This document shows positions 26,412 to 33,453 of a DNA stretch of 64,000 nt, in pieces. This stretch comes from Mucilaginibacter arboris (lineage in GTDB: Bacteria > Bacteroidota > Bacteroidia > Sphingobacteriales > Sphingobacteriaceae): assembly GCF_009754915.1 (NCBI RefSeq), contig NZ_WPIK01000004.1, forward strand, positions 124,001-188,000, read 5' to 3'. Each line of letters opens with the position of its first letter. Position 1 is the first letter of the stretch. The translations under genes and the position numbers were made by a program. The notes below the pieces were generated by a model. That model saw only the letters and a program-made list of their open reading frames with translations. It did not search any database and was not told the DNA's origin.

Positions 26412-27146
26412 ATGATATTTTACCACTTAGGCAAATATATTTTACTGCTAAAAGCGAGCTTTAAAAAGCCCGAAAAATTTAAGGTTTACTGGAGCGAGAT
26501 TATGCGTGAAATGGTTTCTATCGGCATTGGTTCTTTAGGAATTGTTTGTATCATTTCGGTTTTTATTGGTGCGGTTTCTACCGTACAAACTGCTTTTCAG
26601 TTAGTTAGTAATTTAATTCCGCGTTCTATTATTGGTGGTATTACACGGGATTCGGCCATTTTAGAATTCAGTCCGACGATTACTTCCTTAGTTTTGGCCG
26701 GACGTGTTGGTTCCAGTATTGCCTCGCAAATCGGAACGATGCGCGTAACCGAACAAATAGACGCTTTGGAAATTATGGGCGTAAATGCGCCCGGATATTT
26801 AATTTTACCGAAAGTAATTGGTGGTATTACCATGTTTCCCTTGCTGGTAATTATCTCCGTTTGCCTTTCTTTATTTGGCGGATATATTGCCGGCGCTGCT
26901 TCTGGCGCCGTTTCCCCTAATGATTATGTAATTGGTTTAACTACAGATTTCAATCCGCTTTTTGCACGTATTGCCTTAATAAAAGCATTGGTTTTTGCCT
27001 TTATCATCACCAGTGTTTCTGCTTATCAGGGTTATTACACTTCGGGCGGAGCTTTAGAAGTTGGACAAGCAAGTACCCGCGGCGTGGTAATGAGCTGTAT
27101 TATTATTCTTTGTGCCGATTACCTGATAGCCCAGTTGATGTTATGA
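26412..27146 (+). CDS. MlaE-family ABC permease
   Basis: A 244-residue permease with the MlaE signature: an N-terminal amphipathic part, then STVQTAFQLVSNLIPRSIIG, LVLAGRVGSSIASQIGTMRV, TEQIDALEIMGVNAP and membrane segments to the C-terminus. Family members move lipids between the membranes with MlaF ATPase and MCE proteins. The ATPase gene follows with an ATGA overlap; no MCE-domain gene is next to them here. Confidence 0.93.
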   Translation: MIFYHLGKYILLLKASFKKPEKFKVYWSEIMREMVSIGIGSLGIVCIISVFIGAVSTVQTAFQLVSNLIPRSIIGGITRDSAILEFSPTITSLVLAGRVGSSIASQIGTMRVTEQIDALEIMGVNAPGYLILPKVIGGITMFPLLVIISVCLSLFGGYIAGAASGAVSPNDYVIGLTTDFNPLFARIALIKALVFAFIITSVSAYQGYYTSGGALEVGQASTRGVVMSCIIILCADYLIAQLML

Positions 27147-27895
27147 TTGAGATTAAAGATATTAATAAAACCTTTGGAGATAAACATGTGCTGAAAGGGA
27201 TTTCTGCCATTTTTAATCAAGGTATGTCTAACCTGATTATTGGTGGTTCCGGTTCCGGAAAAACTACTTTGTTAAAATGTATTGTTGGTTTACACGAACC
27301 CGAAAAAGGCGAAGTGTTATACAGCAACCAGAATTTTACGACAATGGATTTTGAGGAACGAATTCCGATACGGAAAGAAATTGGCATGCTTTTTCAAAAT
27401 TCGGCTTTATTTGATTCGATGACTGTGGAAGAAAATATCATTTTTCCATTAAACCTCTTTACAGCAATGTCGAAAGCAGAAAAAGTTGACCGCGCCAATT
27501 ACTGCCTGGAAAGAGTAAACCTTAAAGGTACCAACAAACTATTTCCCGCAGAACTTTCCGGCGGGATGAAAAAACGTGTTGGTATTGCGCGCGCTATCAC
27601 CATGCAGCCCAAATATTTGTTTTGTGATGAGCCTAACTCTGGCCTCGACCCAAAAACATCTATCGTTATTGATGAATTAATTAAGGATATTACCGATGAA
27701 AATAACATTACAACTGTTGTAGTAACCCACGATATGAATTCTGTAATGGGAATTGGTGATAACATTTTATTTCTGCACAATGGCGAAAAATGGTGGCAGG
27801 GAACAAACAATGAAATTGCCCATACTGATAATCCAGAATTAAATAGTTTTGTATTTGCCAGCAAATTTATGCGGGCAGCAAAAGAGAAATTGTAA
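27143..27895 (+). CDS. MlaF-family ABC ATPase
   Basis: A 250-residue ATPase starting at the ATG at 27143, which overlaps the permease stop as ATGA; the longer reading from 27110 is not needed. Walker A is GGSGSGKTTLLKC, the signature is LSGGMKKRVGIARAI, Walker B is YLFCDEPNSGLDP, and the H-loop is VVTHDMNSV. It pairs with the MlaE-type permease for membrane lipid transport. Directly after it, a GAGGT-rich palindrome separates it from the methyltransferase gene. Confidence 0.95.
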   Translation: MIEIKDINKTFGDKHVLKGISAIFNQGMSNLIIGGSGSGKTTLLKCIVGLHEPEKGEVLYSNQNFTTMDFEERIPIRKEIGMLFQNSALFDSMTVEENIIFPLNLFTAMSKAEKVDRANYCLERVNLKGTNKLFPAELSGGMKKRVGIARAITMQPKYLFCDEPNSGLDPKTSIVIDELIKDITDENNITTVVVTHDMNSVMGIGDNILFLHNGEKWWQGTNNEIAHTDNPELNSFVFASKFMRAAKEKL

Positions 27896-28036
27896 AAGAA
27901 GTTTGAGGTGTGAGGTATCAGGTACGAGGTTTGAGGTGCGAGCAATTTGCTTAATACTAAGTGTCAATACCAATACCTCAAACCTGATACCTCAAACCTG
28001 ACACCTCACACCTCGAAGTTCACACCTCAACAAAAA
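27896..28036. repeat. GAGGTRTGAGGT-type inverted repeat
   Basis: The left arm repeats GAGGTGTGAGGTATCAGG and GAGGTTTGAGGTGCGAG. The right arm has CCTCAAACCTGATACCTC and CACCTCACACCTCG. The arms are complementary and can form a long cruciform or hairpin. It is the same kind of sequence as 11427-11633. An open frame runs through the right arm into the methyltransferase and would give an artificial N-terminal extension. Confidence 0.75.
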
Positions 28037-28918
28037 ATGATCCAACTCCTTACGCCAGAATACTGGAAAGATTATGACCTGATCGATTGCGGTAATTTTG
28101 AAAAACTGGAACGATTTGGCAATTTAATTTTGATCCGGCCGGAACCACAAGCAGTCTGGAGCAAAGCCTTATCAGAAAATGAGTGGCAAAAACAGCATCA
28201 TATCCGTTTTAAAGGCCGCTCTGCAACATCCGGCGAATGGCTGAAAAAGAACCAGTCGACGCCAGACCGCTGGCACGTTGAATACCAGAACCCGGAAGTT
28301 AGTATCCGTCTGCGCCTCGGTTTAACTTCTTTTAAACATGTCGGCGTTTTTCCTGAACAAGCTGTAAACTGGGATTACATCTCCTCCAACATTAAAAAAC
28401 TAAAAACACCTCAGCCTAAATTTTTAAACCTGTTTGCTTATACCGGCGCAGCTTCGCTGATTGCAAGGGCAGCCGGTGCAGAAGTTACGCATGTGGATTC
28501 GATTAAGCAGGTTGTTACCTGGTCAAACGAAAATATGCAATTATCAGGATTGGATAACATCCGCTGGGTGGTAGAAGATGCGCTAAAATTTGTAAAAAGA
28601 GAGCTTAAACGAAGCAACAAATACAATGGTATCATTCTCGATCCGCCTGCTTTTGGCCATGGCCCGAACGGCGAAAAATGGAAACTGGAAGATAATATCC
28701 TGGAAATGATGCTGGACGTAGTTAAACTGCTGGACGAGCAGGAACATTTCCTGATCCTGAATACTTACTCGCTTGGCTTTTCTTCCGTCATTGTAGAAAA
28801 CCTGATTTTAAACGCTTATCCAAAAGCAAAAAACCTGGAAACCGGAGAATTATATTTACAGGCAACAGCAGGCAGCAAGTTACCTTTGGGCGTGTTTGGA
28901 AAATTCAATAACCTTTAG
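28037..28918 (+). CDS. Class I SAM-dependent rRNA methyltransferase (RlmI/RlmK-like)
   Basis: A 293-residue protein starting at the ATG at 28037 (MIQLLTPEYWKDYDLIDCGN). An earlier in-frame ATG at 27947 was rejected because it would translate the repeat. The SAM-binding motif is FLNLFAYTGAASLIARAAGA, followed by VTHVDSIKQVVTWSNEN and the substrate-side motif ILDPPAFGHGP (NPPY-like). This fits the RlmI family of 5-methylcytosine 23S rRNA methyltransferases, but lacks an N-terminal PUA domain, so the exact target is open. Confidence 0.88.
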   Translation: MIQLLTPEYWKDYDLIDCGNFEKLERFGNLILIRPEPQAVWSKALSENEWQKQHHIRFKGRSATSGEWLKKNQSTPDRWHVEYQNPEVSIRLRLGLTSFKHVGVFPEQAVNWDYISSNIKKLKTPQPKFLNLFAYTGAASLIARAAGAEVTHVDSIKQVVTWSNENMQLSGLDNIRWVVEDALKFVKRELKRSNKYNGIILDPPAFGHGPNGEKWKLEDNILEMMLDVVKLLDEQEHFLILNTYSLGFSSVIVENLILNAYPKAKNLETGELYLQATAGSKLPLGVFGKFNNL

Positions 28919-28954
28919 TTTAAAATTAAATCTTATAAATTGCCTTAAACCTGT

Positions 28955-28962
28955 TATGTTTG
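28955..28962 (+). promoter_or_regulatory. Possible -7 box (TAnnTTTG type)
   Basis: TATGTTTG matches the Bacteroidota -7 consensus and lies upstream of the lipoprotein gene at 29092. No convincing -33 TTG at normal spacing is seen, so it is only a candidate. A similar TGTTATGTTTG is found upstream of dapD (48498). Confidence 0.35.
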
Positions 28963-29091
28963 TGCTTGCTGCTACTATATTTACATATCGTGAAACTGAC
29001 GGAGTAAAAAGACGTATGAGCACAAAACATTAATCAGCTATTAAAACACCAGGCCTACCAAAATCAGCCGAACCAACTATCACATTTTAAA

Positions 29092-30129
29092 ATGAACGTT
29101 AAACATTTACTTCTTACTTTAACACTTGCGGCTACTTCGCTTACCCTGCTTACCAATTGCAGCGAAAGCAGTAAGGCCGGAAAAATAGTTTCGGGCATAG
29201 CTGTATCAAAAAAAGATACTATTGTTGCAAAACCTGCCCCGCAGCCTATTAACACCAAAGAGTACGATTCGCTGATGAAAAAGCTGGCCAATGGTGATAC
29301 AACCGGAAAATGGCCGGTAGCAAAAACACCTTATCCGCTTACCGGCGCTATTTTACCTTATAAAAGAGTTGTGGCTTTTTACGGAAACCTGTACTCTAAA
29401 AGAATGGGGATTTTAGGCGAACTTCCTCCAAAGGAAATGTTGAAAAAACTGGATGGCGAAGTAAAAACCTGGGAAAAAGCAGATCCTAGTACACCCGTTA
29501 TCCCGGCATTGCATTATATTGCTGTTGTGGCACAAGGCGATGGCGGAAAAGATGGCAAATACCGTTACCGCATGCCTTTTAAACAAATTGATTCTGTTTT
29601 AACTTTGGCTAAAACACGTAATGCTTTGGTTTTTATTGATGTACAGGTTGCGCTAAGTACCATTCGTGCAGAGTTGCCTTTGTTTGAGAATTACCTGAAA
29701 ATGCCAAATGTCCATTTTGCCATGGACCCGGAGTTTTCTATGAAAACCGGTGCAAGGCCAGGCACTAAAATTGGTACTTATGATGCTGACGATGTAAATT
29801 ATGTATCAGATTATTTGGCCAAACTGGTTAAACAGAACAACCTTCCGCCTAAAATTTTAATTGTACACCGCTTTACACAAGGAATGGTTACTAATTATAA
29901 AAATATTAAATTGCATCCGGAAGTACAGCTGGTAATGGATATGGACGGCTGGGGCGAACCGGAATTGAAAAAAGGTACTTACCGCAACCATATTTATAAA
30001 GAACCCGTTCAATTTACCGGTTTTAAATTATTCTACAAAAACGATTTGAAGAAAGCGCCAAACCACATGATGACTCCGGGAGAAGTGCTTGCTTTAAAAC
30101 CAAAACCGATTTATATCCAGTATCAGTAA
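29092..30129 (+). CDS. Lipoprotein of unknown function
   Basis: A 345-residue protein with a lipoprotein signal (LTLLTNC, lipidated C23), so it is probably exported and lipid-anchored. The mature part has conserved-looking stretches (GAILPYKRVVAFYGNLYSK, ALVFIDVQVALSTI, LVMDMDGWGEP, KILIVHRF) that suggest a TIM-barrel-like enzyme fold, with possible acidic catalytic residues in the DMDGWGE part. I do not recognise a named family. It is not part of an obvious operon; msrA follows 72 bases later on the same strand. Confidence 0.75.
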   Translation: MNVKHLLLTLTLAATSLTLLTNCSESSKAGKIVSGIAVSKKDTIVAKPAPQPINTKEYDSLMKKLANGDTTGKWPVAKTPYPLTGAILPYKRVVAFYGNLYSKRMGILGELPPKEMLKKLDGEVKTWEKADPSTPVIPALHYIAVVAQGDGGKDGKYRYRMPFKQIDSVLTLAKTRNALVFIDVQVALSTIRAELPLFENYLKMPNVHFAMDPEFSMKTGARPGTKIGTYDADDVNYVSDYLAKLVKQNNLPPKILIVHRFTQGMVTNYKNIKLHPEVQLVMDMDGWGEPELKKGTYRNHIYKEPVQFTGFKLFYKNDLKKAPNHMMTPGEVLALKPKPIYIQYQ

Positions 30130-30201
30130 GCTGTTTTGTCAGATTGCTTCATTAAAAACAGCATACAAAATCAAAAAACGGTTATCTGCGTTTATTAAAG
30201 T

Positions 30202-30741
30202 ATGAACAAGAAAGCAACATTTGGCGCAGGATGTTTTTGGTGTACGGAAGCCGTTTTTCAAAATGTAAAAGGCGTAGTCAAATCTGTATCAGGTTACATG
30301 GGTGGACAGGTTAAAAACCCCACTTACGAACAGGTTTGCGGCGGTAATACCGGACATGCGGAAGTAATTGAAGTGGAATATAACCCGGAAATTGTTTCTT
30401 ATCAGGAATTATTGCTGATCTTTTTTAAAACACATAATCCAACTACCTTAAACCGTCAGGGAAATGATGTTGGTACGCAATATCGTTCCGTTATATTTTA
30501 TGCTGATAATGAGCAGAAAGCAGCAGCCGAAGCCATGATCAAGCAATTGGATGCAGAAGGCATTTTCGACCATAAAATTGTAACGCAGGTAGTTCCGGCA
30601 GAAACTTTTTATAAAGCAGAAGGCTATCACCAGGATTATTTTAACAACAATTCTTCGCAGCCTTACTGCGCGTTTGTAATCCAGCCTAAGCTGAACAAGT
30701 TTATCAAAGAGTTTAAAGAAAAAACGAATTTGGCCTCTTAA
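30202..30741 (+). CDS. msrA: Peptide-methionine (S)-S-oxide reductase
   Basis: A 179-residue MsrA. The catalytic motif GAGCFWCTEAVFQNVKGV, the GYMGGQVKNPTYEQVCGG segment and the YHQDYFNNN part are family signatures. It reduces the S-epimer of methionine sulfoxide in proteins and small molecules. A terminator made from two copies of the dispersed repeat follows at 30766. Confidence 0.96.
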   Translation: MNKKATFGAGCFWCTEAVFQNVKGVVKSVSGYMGGQVKNPTYEQVCGGNTGHAEVIEVEYNPEIVSYQELLLIFFKTHNPTTLNRQGNDVGTQYRSVIFYADNEQKAAAEAMIKQLDAEGIFDHKIVTQVVPAETFYKAEGYHQDYFNNNSSQPYCAFVIQPKLNKFIKEFKEKTNLAS

Positions 30742-30765
30742 AAAGCAATCCTGATTTTTTGCCGG

Positions 30766-30804
30766 TAAAAGAAGTATTTGTGTAAAGCAGGTGCTTCTTT
30801 TTAG
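30766..30804 (+). terminator. Terminator of msrA formed by two dispersed repeats
   Basis: TAAAAGAAGTAT (30766-30777), a short loop, then TGCTTCTTTTTAG (30792-30804). The stem AAAAGAAG/CTTCTTTT is followed by a T-rich tail, and it lies just after the msrA stop. Confidence 0.75.
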
Positions 30805-30815
30805 TTTTGTCGTGT

Positions 30816-30907
30816 TGTCATTCCGATGCAAGAGGAATCTTCTTCAAATAATAATAATAATAATTAAACCGCTTCGATGAAGGTCTCTCCTGTTGGTAGA
30901 AATGACA
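30816..30907. repeat. Intergenic inverted repeat TGTCATTCC...GAAATGACA
   Basis: TGTCATTCCGATGCAAGAGG at the left and a complementary GGTAGAAATGACA at the right enclose an AATAAT tract (about 30846-30863). Related outer words recur at 33373-33453. Confidence 0.65.
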
Positions 30908-30921
30908 AAAAAGCAACTCCT

Positions 30922-30994
30922 ATAAAACTTTCATGCTTCTTTTACTACCTAAAAATCCTCAAACTTAAATTTAGCAACTTTCAGGCTTTTTTAA
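30922..30994. repeat. Left copy of a 72-bp direct repeat flanking a toxin-antitoxin pair
   Basis: Matches 31561-31632 at about 85-90% of positions by hand alignment, and includes the dispersed repeat (reverse form at 30933-30944), CCTAAAAATCCTCAAAC and TTTCAGGCTTTTTT. Confidence 0.85.
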
Positions 30995-31043
30995 GTTGAT
31001 GCCAATAATTTTAAATAATTTAGTAGAACCAAGATTAGATATA

Positions 31044-31277
31044 ATGGAAGCATTAGAACTTAAATTTCATATTCATCAAATAGTAGATGCTATTCAAAAC
31101 GAGCAGGTTTTACAAACGTTATATGATTTTTTGAAATCGAAGGAAAACGAAAAGGACGGTTCACTTTGGGAATCTTTAAATGAAGAACAAAAAAAGGAAG
31201 TAATGCTTGCTTTTGAAGAATCTGAGGATGAAGGAAATCTGGTTGATGCAAAAACAGTTTTCAGAAATTTTAGATGA
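31044..31277 (+). CDS. Putative antitoxin
   Basis: A 77-residue acidic protein starting at the ATG at 31044 (MEALELKFHIHQIVD); an in-frame ATG at 30996 would add 16 residues overlapping the repeat. It is helical and rich in Glu/Lys, with no clear DNA-binding motif. Its stop overlaps the toxin start (ATGA at 31274-31277), the classic toxin-antitoxin arrangement. Small proteins with this layout (LKFHIHQIVDAIQNEQVLQ) are commonly listed as addiction-module components in Bacteroidota. The assignment rests on context. Confidence 0.75.
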   Translation: MEALELKFHIHQIVDAIQNEQVLQTLYDFLKSKENEKDGSLWESLNEEQKKEVMLAFEESEDEGNLVDAKTVFRNFR

Positions 31278-31564
31278 AGATCATTTTAACCAAGCGTGCA
31301 GAACAAAACTTCATTTCAATTAAAGAATACATCCAGCAAAATTTTGGAGAAATTGTAGCAGAAGTTTTTGAACAAAAGATTACAGATTTTCTTCACTTAT
31401 TAAAAACCTATCCTCAAATAGGATCAGTTGAGGTAAAAAGCAAGCAAATCAGGGCATTTCGATTAACAAAATTAACCACTGTTTTTTATAGAATTAAAGA
31501 TCAAAATATGATTATTCTGACCTTTTTTGATGTTAGACAAGATCCAAAAAAGAAACCTAAATAA
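31274..31564 (+). CDS. ParE/RelE-superfamily toxin
   Basis: A 96-residue basic protein of the RelE/ParE fold: ILTKRAEQNFISIKEYIQQN at the N-terminus, then IGSVEVKSKQIRAFRLTK and LTTVFYRIKDQNMIILTFFD, with a C-terminal RQDPKKKPK tail. The pattern fits ParE-like toxins, which poison gyrase or cut mRNA; which one is not decided by sequence. It is coupled to the antitoxin by a 4-base overlap. The stop codon lies inside the right-hand direct repeat. Confidence 0.88.
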   Translation: MKIILTKRAEQNFISIKEYIQQNFGEIVAEVFEQKITDFLHLLKTYPQIGSVEVKSKQIRAFRLTKLTTVFYRIKDQNMIILTFFDVRQDPKKKPK

Positions 31565-31632
31565 AAACTTCCATGCTTCTTTTACCACCTAAAAATCCTC
31601 AAACTTAACTTACCCACTTTCAGCTTTTTTAA
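31561..31632. repeat. Right copy of the direct repeat flanking the toxin-antitoxin pair
   Basis: The same 72-bp sequence as 30922-30994, 639 bases downstream, overlapping the toxin stop and lying just before aspartate kinase. Contains the repeat in reverse form at 31573-31584. Confidence 0.85.
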
Positions 31633-31697
31633 TAGCTTTGAACCCTTTAAAAACAACAACACAACATACTGTTTTTAAGGTATAAAATATTGATCTG

Positions 31698-33077
31698 ATG
31701 CTGACTGTAGAAAAAATCGGGGGCACTTCCATGACTGCCCTGCACGACGTGCTAAAAAATATCATTCTGTTTAACCGTACCGGCAATGAGTTGTATAACC
31801 GCATTTTTGTGGTTTCGGCTTTTTCGGGCGTTACTAATTTATTGTTGGAAAACAAGAAAACCGGTGCGCCAGGCGTATATCATTTAATTGCCAATTACCA
31901 GGATTTTCATACTGCTTTAGATGACCTGATTGTTAAACTACAAACTATCAATAAAAATTATGTTGAATTGGGTTTGGATTTGGCTACTGCCGACCGGTTT
32001 ATAGAAAAACGTGTCCGCGAAGCACAAAATTACCTGGAAAATTTAGTGAATATCCTGGCTTCTGGTTATGTAAGCAAAGAAGGGATTTTACAGGCTGCAC
32101 GAGAAATCCTGGCTTCTATTGGCGAAACGCATTCGGCTTTTAACTTCACCAATATCCTTCAAAACAGAAATATTAACGCAACTTGTATTGATCTGAGTGG
32201 CTTTGACGATCACAATTCTTACACTATAGATCAGCGCATAAAAGAAGCGTTTAAGAATATTGATTTCAGCAAAACCATTTGTATTGTAACTGGCTATGCC
32301 AAAGGTACGGAAGGGATTATGCGCGAATTTGACCGCGGTTACTCCGAAGTTACGTTCAGTAAAATTGCCGTTGCCGTAAAACCGCAGGAAGCAATTATCC
32401 ATAAAGAATACCATTTATGTACGGCTGACCCGGTTTTAGTTGGGATTGATAATTGTGCGCCTGTTGGTTTTACCAATTATGATGTTGCAGATCAATTGGC
32501 AGACGTGGGCATGGAAGCCATCCATCCAAAAGCATCCAAACCTTTGGAAATTAACGGGATTAACCTTCGTATCAAAAACACTTTTGAACCCGAGCACCCC
32601 GGAACATTAATTACCCAGGATTATATTTCTGAAAAGAAACGGGTTGAAGTGATCACAGGAACGGATAAAGTTTTGATTATAGATATTTACGATCCGATAA
32701 TGGTTGGCAATGTTGGTTCGGATTTACAAATTATGCAGGTATTTTTTAACCTTGGTGTGAGTTACAGTTACAAAGCTACCAGCGCAAATAGTATCTCTGT
32801 AGTTATCTGGGAGAAAGATTTCAAGGAATCCTTAATCCACGAACTGGAGGAAAAGTTCGAAAAAATCACCGTAGAAAAAGCAGCAATGGTTTGCATTATC
32901 GGCTCCAACATCGATCAGCCTGGTTTGCTGGCCAGGTCTGCTACAGGGTTGGCCAATGAAGGCATTAATATTAAAAGTTGTGGTTTTTCGTTAAGAAAAG
33001 TAAACATCCAGTTTTTAATTGACCGCGAAGATTTTGCAAAAGCAATCATCGCTTTAAATAAGGCCATGTTTTTTTAG
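31698..33077 (+). CDS. lysC: Aspartate kinase
   Basis: A 459-residue monofunctional aspartokinase. The N-terminal nucleotide-binding motif is VEKIGGTSMTA, then FVVSAFSGVTNLLL, with the substrate region VTGYAKGTEGIMREFDRGYSE; ACT-type regulatory domains fill the C-terminal 150 residues (MVCIIGSNIDQPGLLARSA, NIKSCGFSLRKVNIQFLID). It phosphorylates aspartate at the start of the Lys/Thr/Met/diaminopimelate pathway, the same pathway as dapD at 48585. Feedback control by ACT domains is expected; the effector is not identified. Confidence 0.93.
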   Translation: MLTVEKIGGTSMTALHDVLKNIILFNRTGNELYNRIFVVSAFSGVTNLLLENKKTGAPGVYHLIANYQDFHTALDDLIVKLQTINKNYVELGLDLATADRFIEKRVREAQNYLENLVNILASGYVSKEGILQAAREILASIGETHSAFNFTNILQNRNINATCIDLSGFDDHNSYTIDQRIKEAFKNIDFSKTICIVTGYAKGTEGIMREFDRGYSEVTFSKIAVAVKPQEAIIHKEYHLCTADPVLVGIDNCAPVGFTNYDVADQLADVGMEAIHPKASKPLEINGINLRIKNTFEPEHPGTLITQDYISEKKRVEVITGTDKVLIIDIYDPIMVGNVGSDLQIMQVFFNLGVSYSYKATSANSISVVIWEKDFKESLIHELEEKFEKITVEKAAMVCIIGSNIDQPGLLARSATGLANEGINIKSCGFSLRKVNIQFLIDREDFAKAIIALNKAMFF

Positions 33078-33209
33078 GGATAAAAGAAGCATTGCCCAAA
33101 CTTCCTGTTTTTAGTTTTAAGGGAATGATTATCAGCAGTAATTGTTCCCTTACTATTTTTAAACGATACGTAAATCCATTATATTAGGAAACCAATTTTA
33201 ATTTGAAAT

Positions 33210-33323
33210 ATGAAAAAACTGATACTTCTTTTACTGCCTGTTTTTTTGCTCCAGCCTTTATTTGGTCAGAAAATCTATTACGAAAAATATTTTCAGAATG
33301 CTTTGGCTAAAACAGCAGCATAA
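33210..33323 (+). pseudogene. Remnant of a small secreted protein gene (37 codons)
   Basis: A short ORF, MKKLILLLLPVFLLQ then PLFGQKIYYEKYFQNALAK, that is a good signal peptide with only about 17 residues of mature sequence. It is bounded by the dispersed repeat in both orientations: 33222-33233 inside the signal peptide, and 33321-33332, whose TAA is the stop. The layout suggests a secreted-protein gene cut off where the repeat lies. It could also be a real small peptide. Confidence 0.5.
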
Positions 33324-33372
33324 AAGAAGCATTGGGCAACCTGACGTTTTGATTTAACTTTAAGGTTTGCTC

Positions 33373-33453
33373 TGTCATTCTGAACTTGTTTCAGAATCCC
33401 TCTTTCAAGATTTAGATCTTTCTGATGGGATGCCGAAACAAGTTCTGCATGAC
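33373..33453. repeat. Intergenic inverted repeat abutting the parC stop
   Basis: TGTCATTCTGAACTTGTTTC on the left and GAAACAAGTTCTGCATGAC on the right are complementary with few mismatches and lie immediately past the parC stop codon. It may serve as its terminator. Confidence 0.7.

Noticed and set aside
27947-28036. An N-terminal extension of the rRNA methyltransferase from an earlier ATG
   Set aside because: It would translate the GAGGT-type palindrome; conserved sequence begins at the ATG at 28037.
31698-33077. Lysine riboswitch upstream of aspartate kinase
   Set aside because: The leader is short and holds the direct repeat; no riboswitch structure is visible.
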